Shown here: positions 9,658-17,870 of the stretch, one piece after another | Position numbering within the stretch: position 1 is the stretch's first letter | Layout of the letters: every line of letters begins with the position of its first letter | The notes under the pieces: model-generated | What the model was told of the DNA's origin: nothing | What the model saw: the letters and a program-made list of their open reading frames with translations, nothing else | Databases searched by the model: none | Made by a program: the position numbers and the translations under genes | Source: Streptomyces fradiae | GTDB taxonomy: Bacteria > Actinomycetota > Actinomycetes > Streptomycetales > Streptomycetaceae | Direction of reading: 5' to 3' | DNA: 64,000 nucleotides | Assembly: GCF_041270065.1 (NCBI RefSeq) | Contig: NZ_CP065958.1 | Coordinates: forward strand, 6,634,001 to 6,698,000

Positions 9658-10683
9658 GTGGTCAATTACGTGCTCGCCGGCGCAGCCCGCACTCAGGCCG
9701 CCGCCATGATCAAGGAAGTCGAAGCGGCTCGCCCCGGTGCCCTCGAACGCCTGACACAAGGCGCCCTCGCGGAACTGCGGACCTGGCCCGAGCTCACCGT
9801 CAAAGACGTTCCCGAGGGCCGGGCGGCACAAGGCTGTAGCGTCGCCGGAGCATACGACTACGGCCCGCCGCCGCGCCTGTCGGTCGCCATGTCCGCCAGC
9901 CAGGCACGGCGGGACTTCACCGCTCTGCACGAACTCGGTCACCACCTGCAGAAGAGCAGCTTTGACCTTATGGAGCCCTTCAGCCGGGAACCCGACGGCG
10001 GCGTCCTCCTCGAGGATGCCGCCTGCGACGCGTTCGCCGCCGAGATCCTGCTCCCCGCGCACCTCGTCGGTCATCACCTGGACGTCAAAGGACCCACCGC
10101 CTTGGCGATCACCCACTTGTGGCGGGCGAGCAACGCCTCCCGCATGGCCGTCTGCGTGCGAGCAGCCCAGCACCTCCCCGCTCCTGGTCACGTTCTCCTC
10201 CTCGATCCCACCGGACACCTCGCCTTCGCCGCCTCGCACGGAGAGCGCCCCCTGCGACGTGGCAGCTTCCAAGGTGACATCCCCGTCATCGACCGTGCCC
10301 TGACCGGCTCCGGCCGCGCACAAGGGCGAACCCAGGTCCGCTACCGCGACGGCATCCTCGGACGCGAACTGCACACTGACACCGCCCCCATGGACGGCTA
10401 CATCGTCGCCGTCCTCGTCACCGACTCCGCCCCCTGGCGCGCCTTCACTCCGCCCACCGCAGGCAGCGGCCCCCAGTCGCGCAACTACATCTGCGCGAAC
10501 TGCGACGAGGAGTACCGCTCCTTCGAACCCGCCTGCCCAAGCTGCCGCGTTCCTCAGTGCCCCGACTGCGGCCGCTGCGCCTGCCCGCCCCGTGTCCCGG
10601 GCCGCGCCTGCCCCGGCTGCTTCATCGTGCACCCGCCCGCGATGTTCCCCCCGAACAGCGACCGCTGCTTCGACTGCTCCTGA
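9658..10683 (+). CDS. ImmA/IrrE-family (M78) zinc metallopeptidase with C-terminal zinc ribbons
   Basis: The protein has 341 residues. HELGH at residues 91-95 plus the downstream ED-AACDAFAAEILLP segment is the classic M78 arrangement, in which the second motif supplies the third zinc ligand. Residues from about 275 to the end carry ten or more cysteines (CANC, CPSC, CPDCGRCACP, CPGC, CFDC), giving one or more zinc ribbons that this family often lacks. The start is GTG after agaggaaaaggggg. IrrE/ImmA enzymes cleave HTH repressors to switch on stress or phage-like operons; the HTH protein just upstream is the likely substrate (inference). Confidence 0.85.
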   Translation: MVNYVLAGAARTQAAAMIKEVEAARPGALERLTQGALAELRTWPELTVKDVPEGRAAQGCSVAGAYDYGPPPRLSVAMSASQARRDFTALHELGHHLQKSSFDLMEPFSREPDGGVLLEDAACDAFAAEILLPAHLVGHHLDVKGPTALAITHLWRASNASRMAVCVRAAQHLPAPGHVLLLDPTGHLAFAASHGERPLRRGSFQGDIPVIDRALTGSGRAQGRTQVRYRDGILGRELHTDTAPMDGYIVAVLVTDSAPWRAFTPPTAGSGPQSRNYICANCDEEYRSFEPACPSCRVPQCPDCGRCACPPRVPGRACPGCFIVHPPAMFPPNSDRCFDCS

Positions 10684-10838
10684 CGCCCCGCCGGCCCCGC
10701 GAACCGCACGCGTCTTCCTACCCGCGAGTTACGTCGTCCGTCCCAGGCGAAGCACCCCACCCAGGGTGCCCAAGGAACCCGGCGCCGGCTGCGGGAACCC
10801 GTCGGAACGTCGCCGGCAGGAACAGCAGGAACAGCAAC

Positions 10839-11123
10839 GTGGCCATTCAGATCACCGCGGTACGCCTGACGGCCGGCGGCACCACGCACGAGCACATCAC
10901 CCACCTGTGGTGGACCAACCAGACGTCCGGCGAGGCAAGCAACAGCACCCGGGCGCAGATCGTCGACTGGATCGAGAACCAGGCCGGCAAGGCCTACACC
11001 AGCGACGCAGCCGGCCACCGCACGGAAGTCGCCGTCGTGACGCCCGCCCGAGGCGAGAAGTACCTGCGGACCCACGCCGACGGCGTGTGGACCAACAACC
11101 TCCTCGCTCTTCCCCGGCGCTGA
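10839..11123 (+). CDS. DUF3892 family protein
   Basis: A 94-residue protein. The sequence AIQITAVRLTAGGTTHEHIT...LWW, then a region ending TEVAVVT and YLRTHADG, matches the small DUF3892 family. No enzymatic motif is visible. The GTG start is preceded by caggaaca. It sits 155 bases after the peptidase gene and 108 bases before the ubiquitin-like gene, so it may start the conjugation sub-operon. Function unknown. DUF3892 proteins often occur next to defence or mobile genes, to my recollection. Confidence 0.7.
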   Translation: MAIQITAVRLTAGGTTHEHITHLWWTNQTSGEASNSTRAQIVDWIENQAGKAYTSDAAGHRTEVAVVTPARGEKYLRTHADGVWTNNLLALPRR

Positions 11124-11231
11124 CCCGCCATCGCGAAACCGCCGTCCGACGTGCCGCCCCCTGCGGCGGCACGCCCGACACCCCCGGTACTCACCAGTCC
11201 GAACACGCGCTCCCCACTTCAGGAGGACCCC

Positions 11232-11492
11232 ATGTCCCAGGACAGCCACGGGCCCAAGCCCGTCACGATCATCGTCAACGCCCGCCCCCACACCTGGGAG
11301 GCGAAGGCCATCACCTACGAGCAGGTCGTCGACCTCGCCTACCCTGGCCAGCCGCCGAACGACCAGGACACCTACACCGTCCGCTACAGCCGCGGACACG
11401 ACGGACACGGAGCGGGAAGCCTCACGGCCGGCCACAGCGTCCGCGTGAAGGAGGGGATGGTTTTCGATGTCTATCGCACTTCTCGCTCGTGA
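11232..11492 (+). CDS. Ubiquitin-like protein (multiubiquitin family)
   Basis: An 86-residue protein with one beta-grasp-like domain (KPVTIIVNARPHTW...ITYEQVVDLAYPG...YTVRYSRGHDGHG...GSLTAGHSVRVKEGMVFDV). This pattern, particularly VxAxxxxW near the start and VKEGMxFxV near the end, is that of the bacterial multiubiquitin/Ubl domain, here as a single copy. The C-terminus is YRTSRS, with no Gly-Gly. The ribosome site aggaggac precedes the ATG. The last 26 bases overlap the E1-like gene, whose ribosome site (aaggagggg) lies inside this gene, indicating translational coupling. Role: modifier to be activated by the E1-like enzyme. Confidence 0.8.
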   Translation: MSQDSHGPKPVTIIVNARPHTWEAKAITYEQVVDLAYPGQPPNDQDTYTVRYSRGHDGHGAGSLTAGHSVRVKEGMVFDVYRTSRS

Positions 11493-12636
11493 CCCCGACC
11501 TGTCCCGCCTCCTCGACGACGGCTACGACGTCGTCGTGCGCGCTGGCCACATCGTCGTCCAGCGCATCCCGTACGTCACCGAGAACCGCACCGTCGAGTA
11601 CGGCTTCCTCGCCTACCCCGTGACCGTCAGCGGAGACCGAGTCGTCTCCGACACCGACCACCGCATCTGGTTCGGCGGCTCCACCCCGTGCACCGAGCAC
11701 GGCCGCCCCCTGACCCTCGCCAACCCGGAGACCCGGGTGATCGCCGAGGACATGCAGGCGAACTTCATGCTCTCCAGCAAGCCCACCCCCAACGGCTACC
11801 CCGACCAGTACACGAAGATCACCGCATACGCGCGGATCATCGCCGACCACGCCTACGCCCTCGACCCCTCAGCCACGCCCACCCCCGGCGCCGCGTGGCA
11901 GGAGATCGACGACGATAGCCCCTTCGCCTACCGCGACACCGCCACCTCCCGCGCCGGCATCACCGCCATCAACCGCCGATTCCGAGGACAGCGCATCGTC
12001 ATCGTCGGCCTCGGCGGCAGCGGAAGCTACATCCTCGACCAGGTCGCCAAGACCGAGGTCGACTCGATCCTCCTCATCGACGGCGACACCTTCGACAACC
12101 ACAACGCCTTCCGCGCACCCGGGGCCCCCACCCTCGACATCCTCCGCGCCCGTCCGCCCAAGGCCACCTATCTCGCCTCGGTCTACGCCAACATGCACCG
12201 CAGTGTGACCGGCTGCGTGCAGTACCTCGACGAGTGCAACCTCGACCTCCTCGAAGGGGCGACGTTCGTGTTCCTCGCCTCCGACGACGCGGCCAGCAAA
12301 CCGGCCATCATCAACTGGATCGAAGCGCACGACGTGCCATTCATCGACGTCGGCATGGGCATCGAAGAGATCGACGGCCGCCTCAGCGGACTGCTCCGCA
12401 TCACCACCAGCCTCCCCGGTCGCCGAGAAGCCGCCCGCCGACGTATCCCCAAGCCCGCGCCCGAACGCGACGCCTACGCAAGCAACATCCAGACCTCGGA
12501 CCTCAACGCGCTCAACGCCATCCTGGCCGTCATCCGCTGGAAACGCGCCCTCGGCATCTACGCCGACGCCACCGACGAGGCCCACACCACGTACTCGCTG
12601 ATCACCAACGAGATCGCCAACGAGGACCGGCCGTGA
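11467..12636 (+). CDS. ThiF/E1-like adenylyltransferase with DUF6791-like N-terminal domain
   Basis: The protein has 389 residues. The E1 adenylation core starts near residue 174, with GLGGSG at 181-186, LIDGD at 203-207, an N...R pair around 213-216 and the Lys of PPKATYLA near 232, all canonical for ATP-dependent Ubl C-terminal adenylation. Residues 1-145 form a separate domain (DTDHRIWFGG, STPCTEHG, SSKPTPNGYPDQY) like DUF6791. C75 could serve as an E2-type cysteine, but this is inference. The only cysteines are 75, 250 and 257. The crossover-loop region where E1 enzymes carry their catalytic Cys has RITTS instead. Stop and next start overlap (GTGA). Confidence 0.85.
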   Translation: MSIALLARDPDLSRLLDDGYDVVVRAGHIVVQRIPYVTENRTVEYGFLAYPVTVSGDRVVSDTDHRIWFGGSTPCTEHGRPLTLANPETRVIAEDMQANFMLSSKPTPNGYPDQYTKITAYARIIADHAYALDPSATPTPGAAWQEIDDDSPFAYRDTATSRAGITAINRRFRGQRIVIVGLGGSGSYILDQVAKTEVDSILLIDGDTFDNHNAFRAPGAPTLDILRARPPKATYLASVYANMHRSVTGCVQYLDECNLDLLEGATFVFLASDDAASKPAIINWIEAHDVPFIDVGMGIEEIDGRLSGLLRITTSLPGRREAARRRIPKPAPERDAYASNIQTSDLNALNAILAVIRWKRALGIYADATDEAHTTYSLITNEIANEDRP

Positions 12637-13037
12637 CTCCGCAAGACACCCTGAGCCCGGTCTTCACCGAGACCTTTCCCCAGGCCATGGACGCAGGGGT
12701 GCTCTACATCTCGATCCCCTACCGCACCTGCGGCCACTTGTGCTGCTGCGGATGCGGGCACGAAGTCGTCACACCGCTCTCCCCGGCCCAGTGGTCCCTC
12801 ACCTACGACGGCGAGAATGTTTCCCTCACCCCATCGATCGGCAACTGGTCCCTCCCGTGCCAGTCTCACTACTGGATCCGCGACGGTCGCGTTCACTGGA
12901 GCCGCCGCTACTCGGCGGCAGAAATCGACCAAAACCGGGACCGAGACCTCCGTTTGCTGGTCGTCCATGACAGGGGAGAGCAGCGGCCGCGACGAACGGC
13001 TGGTCTCCGCCGTTATCTGAGGCTTTGGCGTCAGTAA
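12633..13037 (+). CDS. DUF6527 family cysteine-rich protein
   Basis: A 134-residue protein starting at a GTG that overlaps the E1 stop. It has the family hallmarks: a metal-binding cluster CGHLCCCGCGHE, then LSPAQWSL, then SLTPSIGNWSLPCQSHYWI. DUF6527 genes accompany Ubl plus ThiF pairs; from memory, they have been proposed to act as Ubl-processing peptidases in such operons. Conserved Cys/His/Asn/Ser-His would fit a metal or catalytic centre. It closes the seven-gene run. Its last 30 or so residues are Arg-rich and may be a less conserved tail. Confidence 0.75.
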   Translation: MTPQDTLSPVFTETFPQAMDAGVLYISIPYRTCGHLCCCGCGHEVVTPLSPAQWSLTYDGENVSLTPSIGNWSLPCQSHYWIRDGRVHWSRRYSAAEIDQNRDRDLRLLVVHDRGEQRPRRTAGLRRYLRLWRQ

Positions 13038-13096
13038 ACCGGCACTGCGCTCCGTTTGATCGGATGACGACCGAGGTTGGGTCTGGCGGTAGTCCG

Positions 13097-13116
13097 ACTC
13101 CAGCTCGCGCTGGAGT
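13097..13116 (+). terminator. Short hairpin after the Ubl operon
   Basis: A perfect 8-bp stem (actccagc / gctggagt) with a TCGC loop lies 59 bases after the DUF6527 stop. It is a plausible terminator, although the stem is short. Confidence 0.5.
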
Positions 13117-13249
13117 TGCTGGTGCGTTGGGCGAGGTACTTCCCGCCACCAGGTCGTACCCTGTGGTCGACTTCTGCCCGTGTGTTCCGGTTGGTGGTTG
13201 CACGGTAGCGTCGCCGTGCGAGACCGATCTCGGAAGGGGCGAACACCGG

Positions 13250-13909
13250 ATGGTGCGCGGGAACAGCATTGACGGGTATGAGCAACTGGGACTGATCCTG
13301 GATTTCGCGGGGGTGCTGACCGCCAGCCCCATCGAGGTTCACCGGGCCTGGTGCGTGTCCGAAGGACTGGAGCCGGGCGCGTGGCGTGCCACCCTCAACG
13401 ATCATCCCGAAGGCCGGCGGCTGTACGCGGCGCTGGAGATCGGGGAGATCGGGCAGGCCGAGTGGAATGAAGGAACAGCAGCTCTGCTGGGCGAGCACGT
13501 GGACCCCGTGAACCTGATGGGGCGGGCCTGGGCCGAGGTGCCTCCGGCGCGTCGGATGATCGCGCTCGCCCGGGCCGCGCAGGCTGCCGGGCATCGGCTC
13601 GCGCTGCTGTCGAACAGCTTCGGGCTCGACCCGTTCAACCCGTACGAGCACGTGGGGATCTGGGACCTCTTCGACGTGCACGTCGTGTCCGAGCTCGAGG
13701 GGATGGCGAAGCCGGACCCAGCTATCTACCGGCTGGCCCTGGAGCGGATCGGGCTGCCTGCCGAGCAGTGCGTGTTCGTGGACGACCATGAGGTGAACCT
13801 GCCGCCCGCTGCCGAGCTGGGCATCACGACTGTTCACGCCACCGACGAAGACAGGGCAGTCGCCGAGCTGGAGGCTCTTCTCGGCGTCACGGCTGTGCTC
13901 ACGGTCTGA
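13250..13909 (+). CDS. HAD-family hydrolase
   Basis: The protein has about 219 residues. Motif I reads LILDFAGVLT (nucleophile Asp, with Ala where the second Asp usually lies), motif II LALLSNS, the Lys motif GMAKPDP, and motif IV VFVDDHEVNL. This is a HAD-IA-type phosphatase/dehalogenase fold with a helical cap. Substrate not predictable. The ATG at 13250 has ggaagggg 10 bases upstream. It precedes the XRE regulator and the sugar cluster but ends 90 bases before them. The altered motif I occurs in several HAD subgroups and need not mean inactivity. Confidence 0.8.
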   Translation: MVRGNSIDGYEQLGLILDFAGVLTASPIEVHRAWCVSEGLEPGAWRATLNDHPEGRRLYAALEIGEIGQAEWNEGTAALLGEHVDPVNLMGRAWAEVPPARRMIALARAAQAAGHRLALLSNSFGLDPFNPYEHVGIWDLFDVHVVSELEGMAKPDPAIYRLALERIGLPAEQCVFVDDHEVNLPPAAELGITTVHATDEDRAVAELEALLGVTAVLTV

Positions 13910-13999
13910 GCGTCAACTGCCGCCTGGCCGAAGGCTGTCCACCGCACCGCTTCTGTGAGTACTGTCCGTGTGGGGCCCATCACGCGGAGGTTCTGGAGC

Positions 14000-15202
14000 A
14001 TGCAGTGGTCGGAGTACACCACCTCTGAGCGCTTGAAGGCGTTGCGCGGTGCCATGACGCAGGAGCAGTTAGCCGAGGCCGCCGGTGTGTCCGTCGGCGT
14101 CGTCCGCAAGCTCGAACGCGGCGGGACGGCTTCCCTGCCGTCGCTGCTGTCGATCGCCGACGCGCTCGGTACGGACATCGCCGTGCTCCTCGGGCAGCAG
14201 GCGCCCCGCCGGTCCATGGACCGCGACGAGCGGGCCGCGCTGCGCCTGGTCTCCGCGGCGACCCACGACGCTGCCATCGGCATCCCCGCCGAGGTCGAGC
14301 CGGGAAGCGTCGAAGAACTTCGAGCGGTCGTTCGTCGCGCGGACGCCGCCTACTGGGAAGGGCGGTACACCGAGCTCGGTACCCTCCTCGGGCGGCTCCT
14401 TCCAGAAGCCCGCGCCCGGTTCGACGCCGCCGGCCTCGATGAACGGGAGGCCGCCGCCGGCGTCCTGATCGACACCTTCCAGACCGCGGGCATGGCCGCC
14501 AACGTGCTCGGCTCGCGAGACCTGGCGTACGCGGCGTTGACGTACGGACGGCAGATCGCCGTCCAGGGCGGTGACGAACTGCGCGACGCCCATCTCGCCG
14601 CCACGACCGCGTGGGTCAATCTCCGTGATGGGCGCACCAAGCAGGGCTTCCTCCTCGCGGCGGCTCAGGCCGACCGGATCGAGCCCAAGATGAGCGAGCA
14701 CGACCCGGACCGGCTCAGCGTCTACGGTCAGCTCGTCACGAACGCCGCCGTCGCCGCCTCCCGGGGCGGGGCGAGCGCGGACCACGCCCGCGAGTACCTC
14801 TCCCAGGCACACGCCGTCGCCGCCCGCATCGGAGACGAACACGCCCGCGGCTCGCACGCACAGCCGTACGGGCCGATGTACGCCGCCACGCAGGCGATGA
14901 GCATCGCGGTGGCGCTCGGCGACACGGGCGGCGCTCTGCGCCTCATGGACACCGTCCGCCTGGACGCCAGCGTGCCGCTGGCCACCCGTGCCCGCTTCGG
15001 CCTGGACGTCGCTCTCACCCAGGTGGAATGCCGACGGTGGGAGGCCGCCGCCGACACCCTCCAAACGGTGTGCGAGACGGCTCCCGGCTGGGTGCGCCAC
15101 CAGATGCTTCCCGGCGTCATCATCAGCAGGCTCGCCGGCGTGTCCGTCAGCCGACTGCGCGGGCTGGCCAACTCCGCCGGTGTCCCGCTCGGGGTGCGCT
15201 GA
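14000..15202 (+). CDS. XRE-family regulator with long helical C-terminal domain
   Basis: The protein has 400 residues. The HTH is at residues of about 10-62 (MTQEQLAEAAGVSVGVVRKLERG). The rest is all-helical with TPR-like repeats (RRADAAYWEGRYTELGTLLGRLLPEA, and others), the architecture typical of Streptomyces XRE proteins that sense a ligand or peptide through the C-terminal half. It lies directly upstream of the glycosyltransferase/deacetylase cluster and is its likely regulator. Start ATG after ttctggag. Confidence 0.8.
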   Translation: MQWSEYTTSERLKALRGAMTQEQLAEAAGVSVGVVRKLERGGTASLPSLLSIADALGTDIAVLLGQQAPRRSMDRDERAALRLVSAATHDAAIGIPAEVEPGSVEELRAVVRRADAAYWEGRYTELGTLLGRLLPEARARFDAAGLDEREAAAGVLIDTFQTAGMAANVLGSRDLAYAALTYGRQIAVQGGDELRDAHLAATTAWVNLRDGRTKQGFLLAAAQADRIEPKMSEHDPDRLSVYGQLVTNAAVAASRGGASADHAREYLSQAHAVAARIGDEHARGSHAQPYGPMYAATQAMSIAVALGDTGGALRLMDTVRLDASVPLATRARFGLDVALTQVECRRWEAAADTLQTVCETAPGWVRHQMLPGVIISRLAGVSVSRLRGLANSAGVPLGVR

Positions 15203-15395
15203 GGAACGGGCCGCGGTACCACGGTCCGTAGTAGCTCCGCGGGTGCCGCCGGCATGACTGCTACGGGCCGTGTCAGCCCCACGGCGGAGTCCGCGTCCGC
15301 TGCCACGGGACGTGGCAGTCGAGTCCGATACGAGGTTCCTCCGCTGCGACGGGCCATGCCTGGGCCCGAGCCTCGCAGGTCAGCAGCCTGGAGGT

Positions 15396-15845
15396 ATGCC
15401 GAACAACCCGCCCGGCGGTCTCGGGCACGTACCCGTTGCCGTCTACTCCTGCGCCCCGTCCTCCACCGCTCTCGGCGAGAGCGAGGAGCGTGGCCGCTAC
15501 TACGCCGACGCCCGGCACTGGCACGTCGCCGGGGCCTGGTCCGACTCCGACCCGGCGCTGCCGCTCGCTGAGCGGGCAGGATGGCAGGCGGTCACGGCCG
15601 CCCTGTCCGCCGGGATGATCCGGGGCGTCGTCGTCAGCGCGGCGGCCCATGTCGCCTCCGACGCGGCCCAGTTCGCGGCCCTCGGCGTGCTCCTCCGCGA
15701 TCGGGGAGGGTTCCTCGCGGACGCGTCGAACGGCGGCACCCCGGCCCGCCGCACGCCCGGTCAGGACCGACGCCGCCGCGACCTCGCGGACGCGGCGTCC
15801 GGCTGGTTCACGCAGACCGAAGCACCCGAAGAGGGCACCTCGTGA
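15396..15845 (+). CDS. Resolvase-like domain protein without catalytic residues
   Basis: The protein has 149 residues. The order of elements (VAVYSCAP, then SEERGRYYADARHWHVAGAWSD, AERAGWQAVTAALSAGMIRGVVV, QFAALGVLLRDRGGFL) follows the serine-recombinase N-terminal domain. The conserved Arg and nucleophilic Ser of the YxRxS motif are absent, so it is unlikely to recombine DNA. GGAGG lies only 2 bases before the ATG, so the start is uncertain. The stop overlaps the next GTG. Function unknown; perhaps a regulatory or structural partner in this cluster. Confidence 0.5.
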   Translation: MPNNPPGGLGHVPVAVYSCAPSSTALGESEERGRYYADARHWHVAGAWSDSDPALPLAERAGWQAVTAALSAGMIRGVVVSAAAHVASDAAQFAALGVLLRDRGGFLADASNGGTPARRTPGQDRRRRDLADAASGWFTQTEAPEEGTS

Positions 15846-16036
15846 CCGCCCGGCGCGCGTGGGTCGGCGACCTTGTCAGGGACGGAAACGGACGGCGGGC
15901 GATCGTCACCGACGTCCGTGCCGGCGGCACTGTGTGGGTGCTGCGGCCGCCGACCGGGGGCGGGCCCTACTGGGAGACCGACGACCCCGACAGCCTCCAA
16001 GTCCTCGCCCCCTCCGGCGGCGGGGACAACCGGTGA
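15842..16036 (+). CDS. Small hypothetical protein (64 aa)
   Basis: It begins at a GTG overlapping the previous stop and ends in a GTGA overlap with an in-frame upstream start of the next gene. The sequence (WVGDLVRDGNGRRAIVTDV...TVWVLRPP) looks like a small beta-barrel. No motif is recognised. Its tight spacing supports it as a real member of the operon. Confidence 0.55.
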   Translation: MTARRAWVGDLVRDGNGRRAIVTDVRAGGTVWVLRPPTGGGPYWETDDPDSLQVLAPSGGGDNR

Positions 16037-16080
16037 GCTTCCGTGTACACCGTCGAACCCCTCACTCCCTACCGTGCACC

Positions 16081-16989
16081 ATGCCTGAAAGGCGACGCCC
16101 CGTGTACGCGTTCGGTCTCTGCATCGACCAGCAGTACCTCGTCCCCGGCCTTGCCGCGATCGCGGGCCTGGCCGACGGCCTCACCCCCATCGCCCGCCGC
16201 AACGCGGCGGTACGGGTACTCACCTTGGACCTCGCCCCGGCACAGGCCCTGCTCCTCTCCGACTTCGCCAAGCGGACTGGCTTCGGCTCCTTCGACCTCC
16301 GACGCTGCGCCCCGCTGCGAGCCTCGCGCATGGCGGACGCCTCGTACATCACCGTCACCACCTACCTGCGGTTCGAGTTCACGCCGGACTTCGTCCGCCG
16401 GCCCTACCTGATCTACGTGGACGCGGACGTGCTCGTCCGCGGAGACGTCACCAATCCGCTCGGATCCCTCCGGGAGGACGAGATCGGTGCCGTACGCGAC
16501 GAGTTCAACCCGGCCGTAGGGGAGTGCCCGGCGCTGCCCGGTGCCGCCGAACGCTGGCCCCACCTGCGCGGCCGCCCCTACTTCAACGCCGGAGTCCTCT
16601 GGACCCGCACCGGCCACATGCCCGTCGTCCGCAAGGGCGTCGAGCACGCGCTCATCCACGGCCGCCGCCACATCCTCCACAACGACCAGGACGCCCTGAA
16701 CCTGTGGCTCCTGCACTCCGGCCGCGTGCGACCGGCCGCCGCCGGGCTCAACAGGTTCGAGGCCGGCCGGTTCCTGGAGCGGGGCAACTGGGTACGGCGG
16801 GTCGTCACCCGGTCGCCCAGGCCGGACCCGGCCGCGGCCCTCGTGCACTTCGTCGGCCCCGAAAAGCCCTGGCAGCCCGACTGTCCCCGCACCGAGGACG
16901 TGGCCGAGTACCGGCGGCACCTGGCGGTCACCCTTCGGCACGTCCGCCGCCTGGGTGCCTTCGGGGCGGAACCGGCGGGTGCGTGGTGA
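16081..16989 (+). CDS. Glycosyltransferase, GT8-like (GT-A fold)
   Basis: The protein has 302 residues. The metal/nucleotide-sugar motif DAD occurs in PYLIYVDADVLVRG. It is followed by PYFNAGVLW and HNDQDALNLW, the pattern of retaining GT8-type enzymes (LIYxDxDxx...xNAGV...DQDxLN), and a late HFVGPEKPW motif that matches the His-x-x-Gly-x-x-K-P-W end signature of GT8. It should transfer a sugar from a nucleotide sugar. An in-frame GTG at 16033 overlapping the previous stop is an alternative start. Part of the 15.4-21.2 kb operon. Confidence 0.85.
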   Translation: MPERRRPVYAFGLCIDQQYLVPGLAAIAGLADGLTPIARRNAAVRVLTLDLAPAQALLLSDFAKRTGFGSFDLRRCAPLRASRMADASYITVTTYLRFEFTPDFVRRPYLIYVDADVLVRGDVTNPLGSLREDEIGAVRDEFNPAVGECPALPGAAERWPHLRGRPYFNAGVLWTRTGHMPVVRKGVEHALIHGRRHILHNDQDALNLWLLHSGRVRPAAAGLNRFEAGRFLERGNWVRRVVTRSPRPDPAAALVHFVGPEKPWQPDCPRTEDVAEYRRHLAVTLRHVRRLGAFGAEPAGAW

Positions 16990-17870
16990 GCACGACGAAC
17001 GTACCCGCAGCCATCGCGCGGGCTGCTCTCGCTCTCATGGGAGTTCCGGTCCGCGCCGCACACCGCCTGTCGGCACGGTCGAAGACCGTCGTGTACCGGG
17101 CCTTCCTGGCCGACGGCCGGAGCGTGGTGATCAAGCTGTACGCGGTTACCGCCCGCCGCAACGCCGCGACCGAGGCGGCGGCGAACCGGGCCGTCGCGCA
17201 GCACGTCCCCGTGCCCGCCGTCCTCGTGCACGGACACGTGCCCGGCCACGAGGTGACCGCTCTCATCACTGCGGACCTCGGACCGCTCACCCTGGGAAGC
17301 GCCGTGCGGTCCGGCCGGGTGGGCGACGAGCGAGCCCTAAGGGACCTCGGCGGCCTGCTCGGCCGCCTTCACCGAGCCCCGGTCCAGCCGTGGGCCCCGC
17401 GCCGGCCGCTCCATGAGCAGGTCACCTCGATCGGCCGTCGCTGCCCGCCCAGCGCTCTGGACCGCATCGCGCCCGCCCTGGCCGCCATCACCGACGCCCC
17501 CACAGCCGCCCCGGTGTGGTGCCACGGCGACCTGCACGGCGACAACGTCGTGCTCGCCGGGCCCCGAGCCGTCCGCCACCTCGTCGACTTCACCGACGCC
17601 GTAGCCGGCCCCCGCGAGTCCGACGTGGCCCAGACCCTGGTCATGACCGGCGCCATCGCCTCCGCCCGGGCCCGCACGGTCACCGACGCCTATCCGCTCG
17701 CCTTGGACCACCACCAGCTGGCGGCCTGGGCCGTCTTCCACACGATGCGCTGCTGGGCCCACTCCGAACCCGGCGACGACCGGGCCCGGTGGGTCGGCCG
17801 CCTGGACGAGCTGAGCCGACGGACCCCGCACCTCTTTCGCGTACCCCGTCCCGAAAGGACATATCGATGA
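16986..17870 (+). CDS. APH-fold small-molecule kinase (phosphotransferase family)
   Basis: The protein has 294 residues. The ATP-binding Lys lies in SVVIKLYA, the catalytic loop is CHGDLHGDNVVL, and the metal motif is HLVDFTDA, which together define the aminoglycoside phosphotransferase/choline-kinase fold. The GTG start overlaps the preceding stop by 4 bases. In this setting it most likely phosphorylates a sugar or amino-alcohol intermediate rather than an antibiotic (inference). Confidence 0.85.
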   Translation: MSTTNVPAAIARAALALMGVPVRAAHRLSARSKTVVYRAFLADGRSVVIKLYAVTARRNAATEAAANRAVAQHVPVPAVLVHGHVPGHEVTALITADLGPLTLGSAVRSGRVGDERALRDLGGLLGRLHRAPVQPWAPRRPLHEQVTSIGRRCPPSALDRIAPALAAITDAPTAAPVWCHGDLHGDNVVLAGPRAVRHLVDFTDAVAGPRESDVAQTLVMTGAIASARARTVTDAYPLALDHHQLAAWAVFHTMRCWAHSEPGDDRARWVGRLDELSRRTPHLFRVPRPERTYR

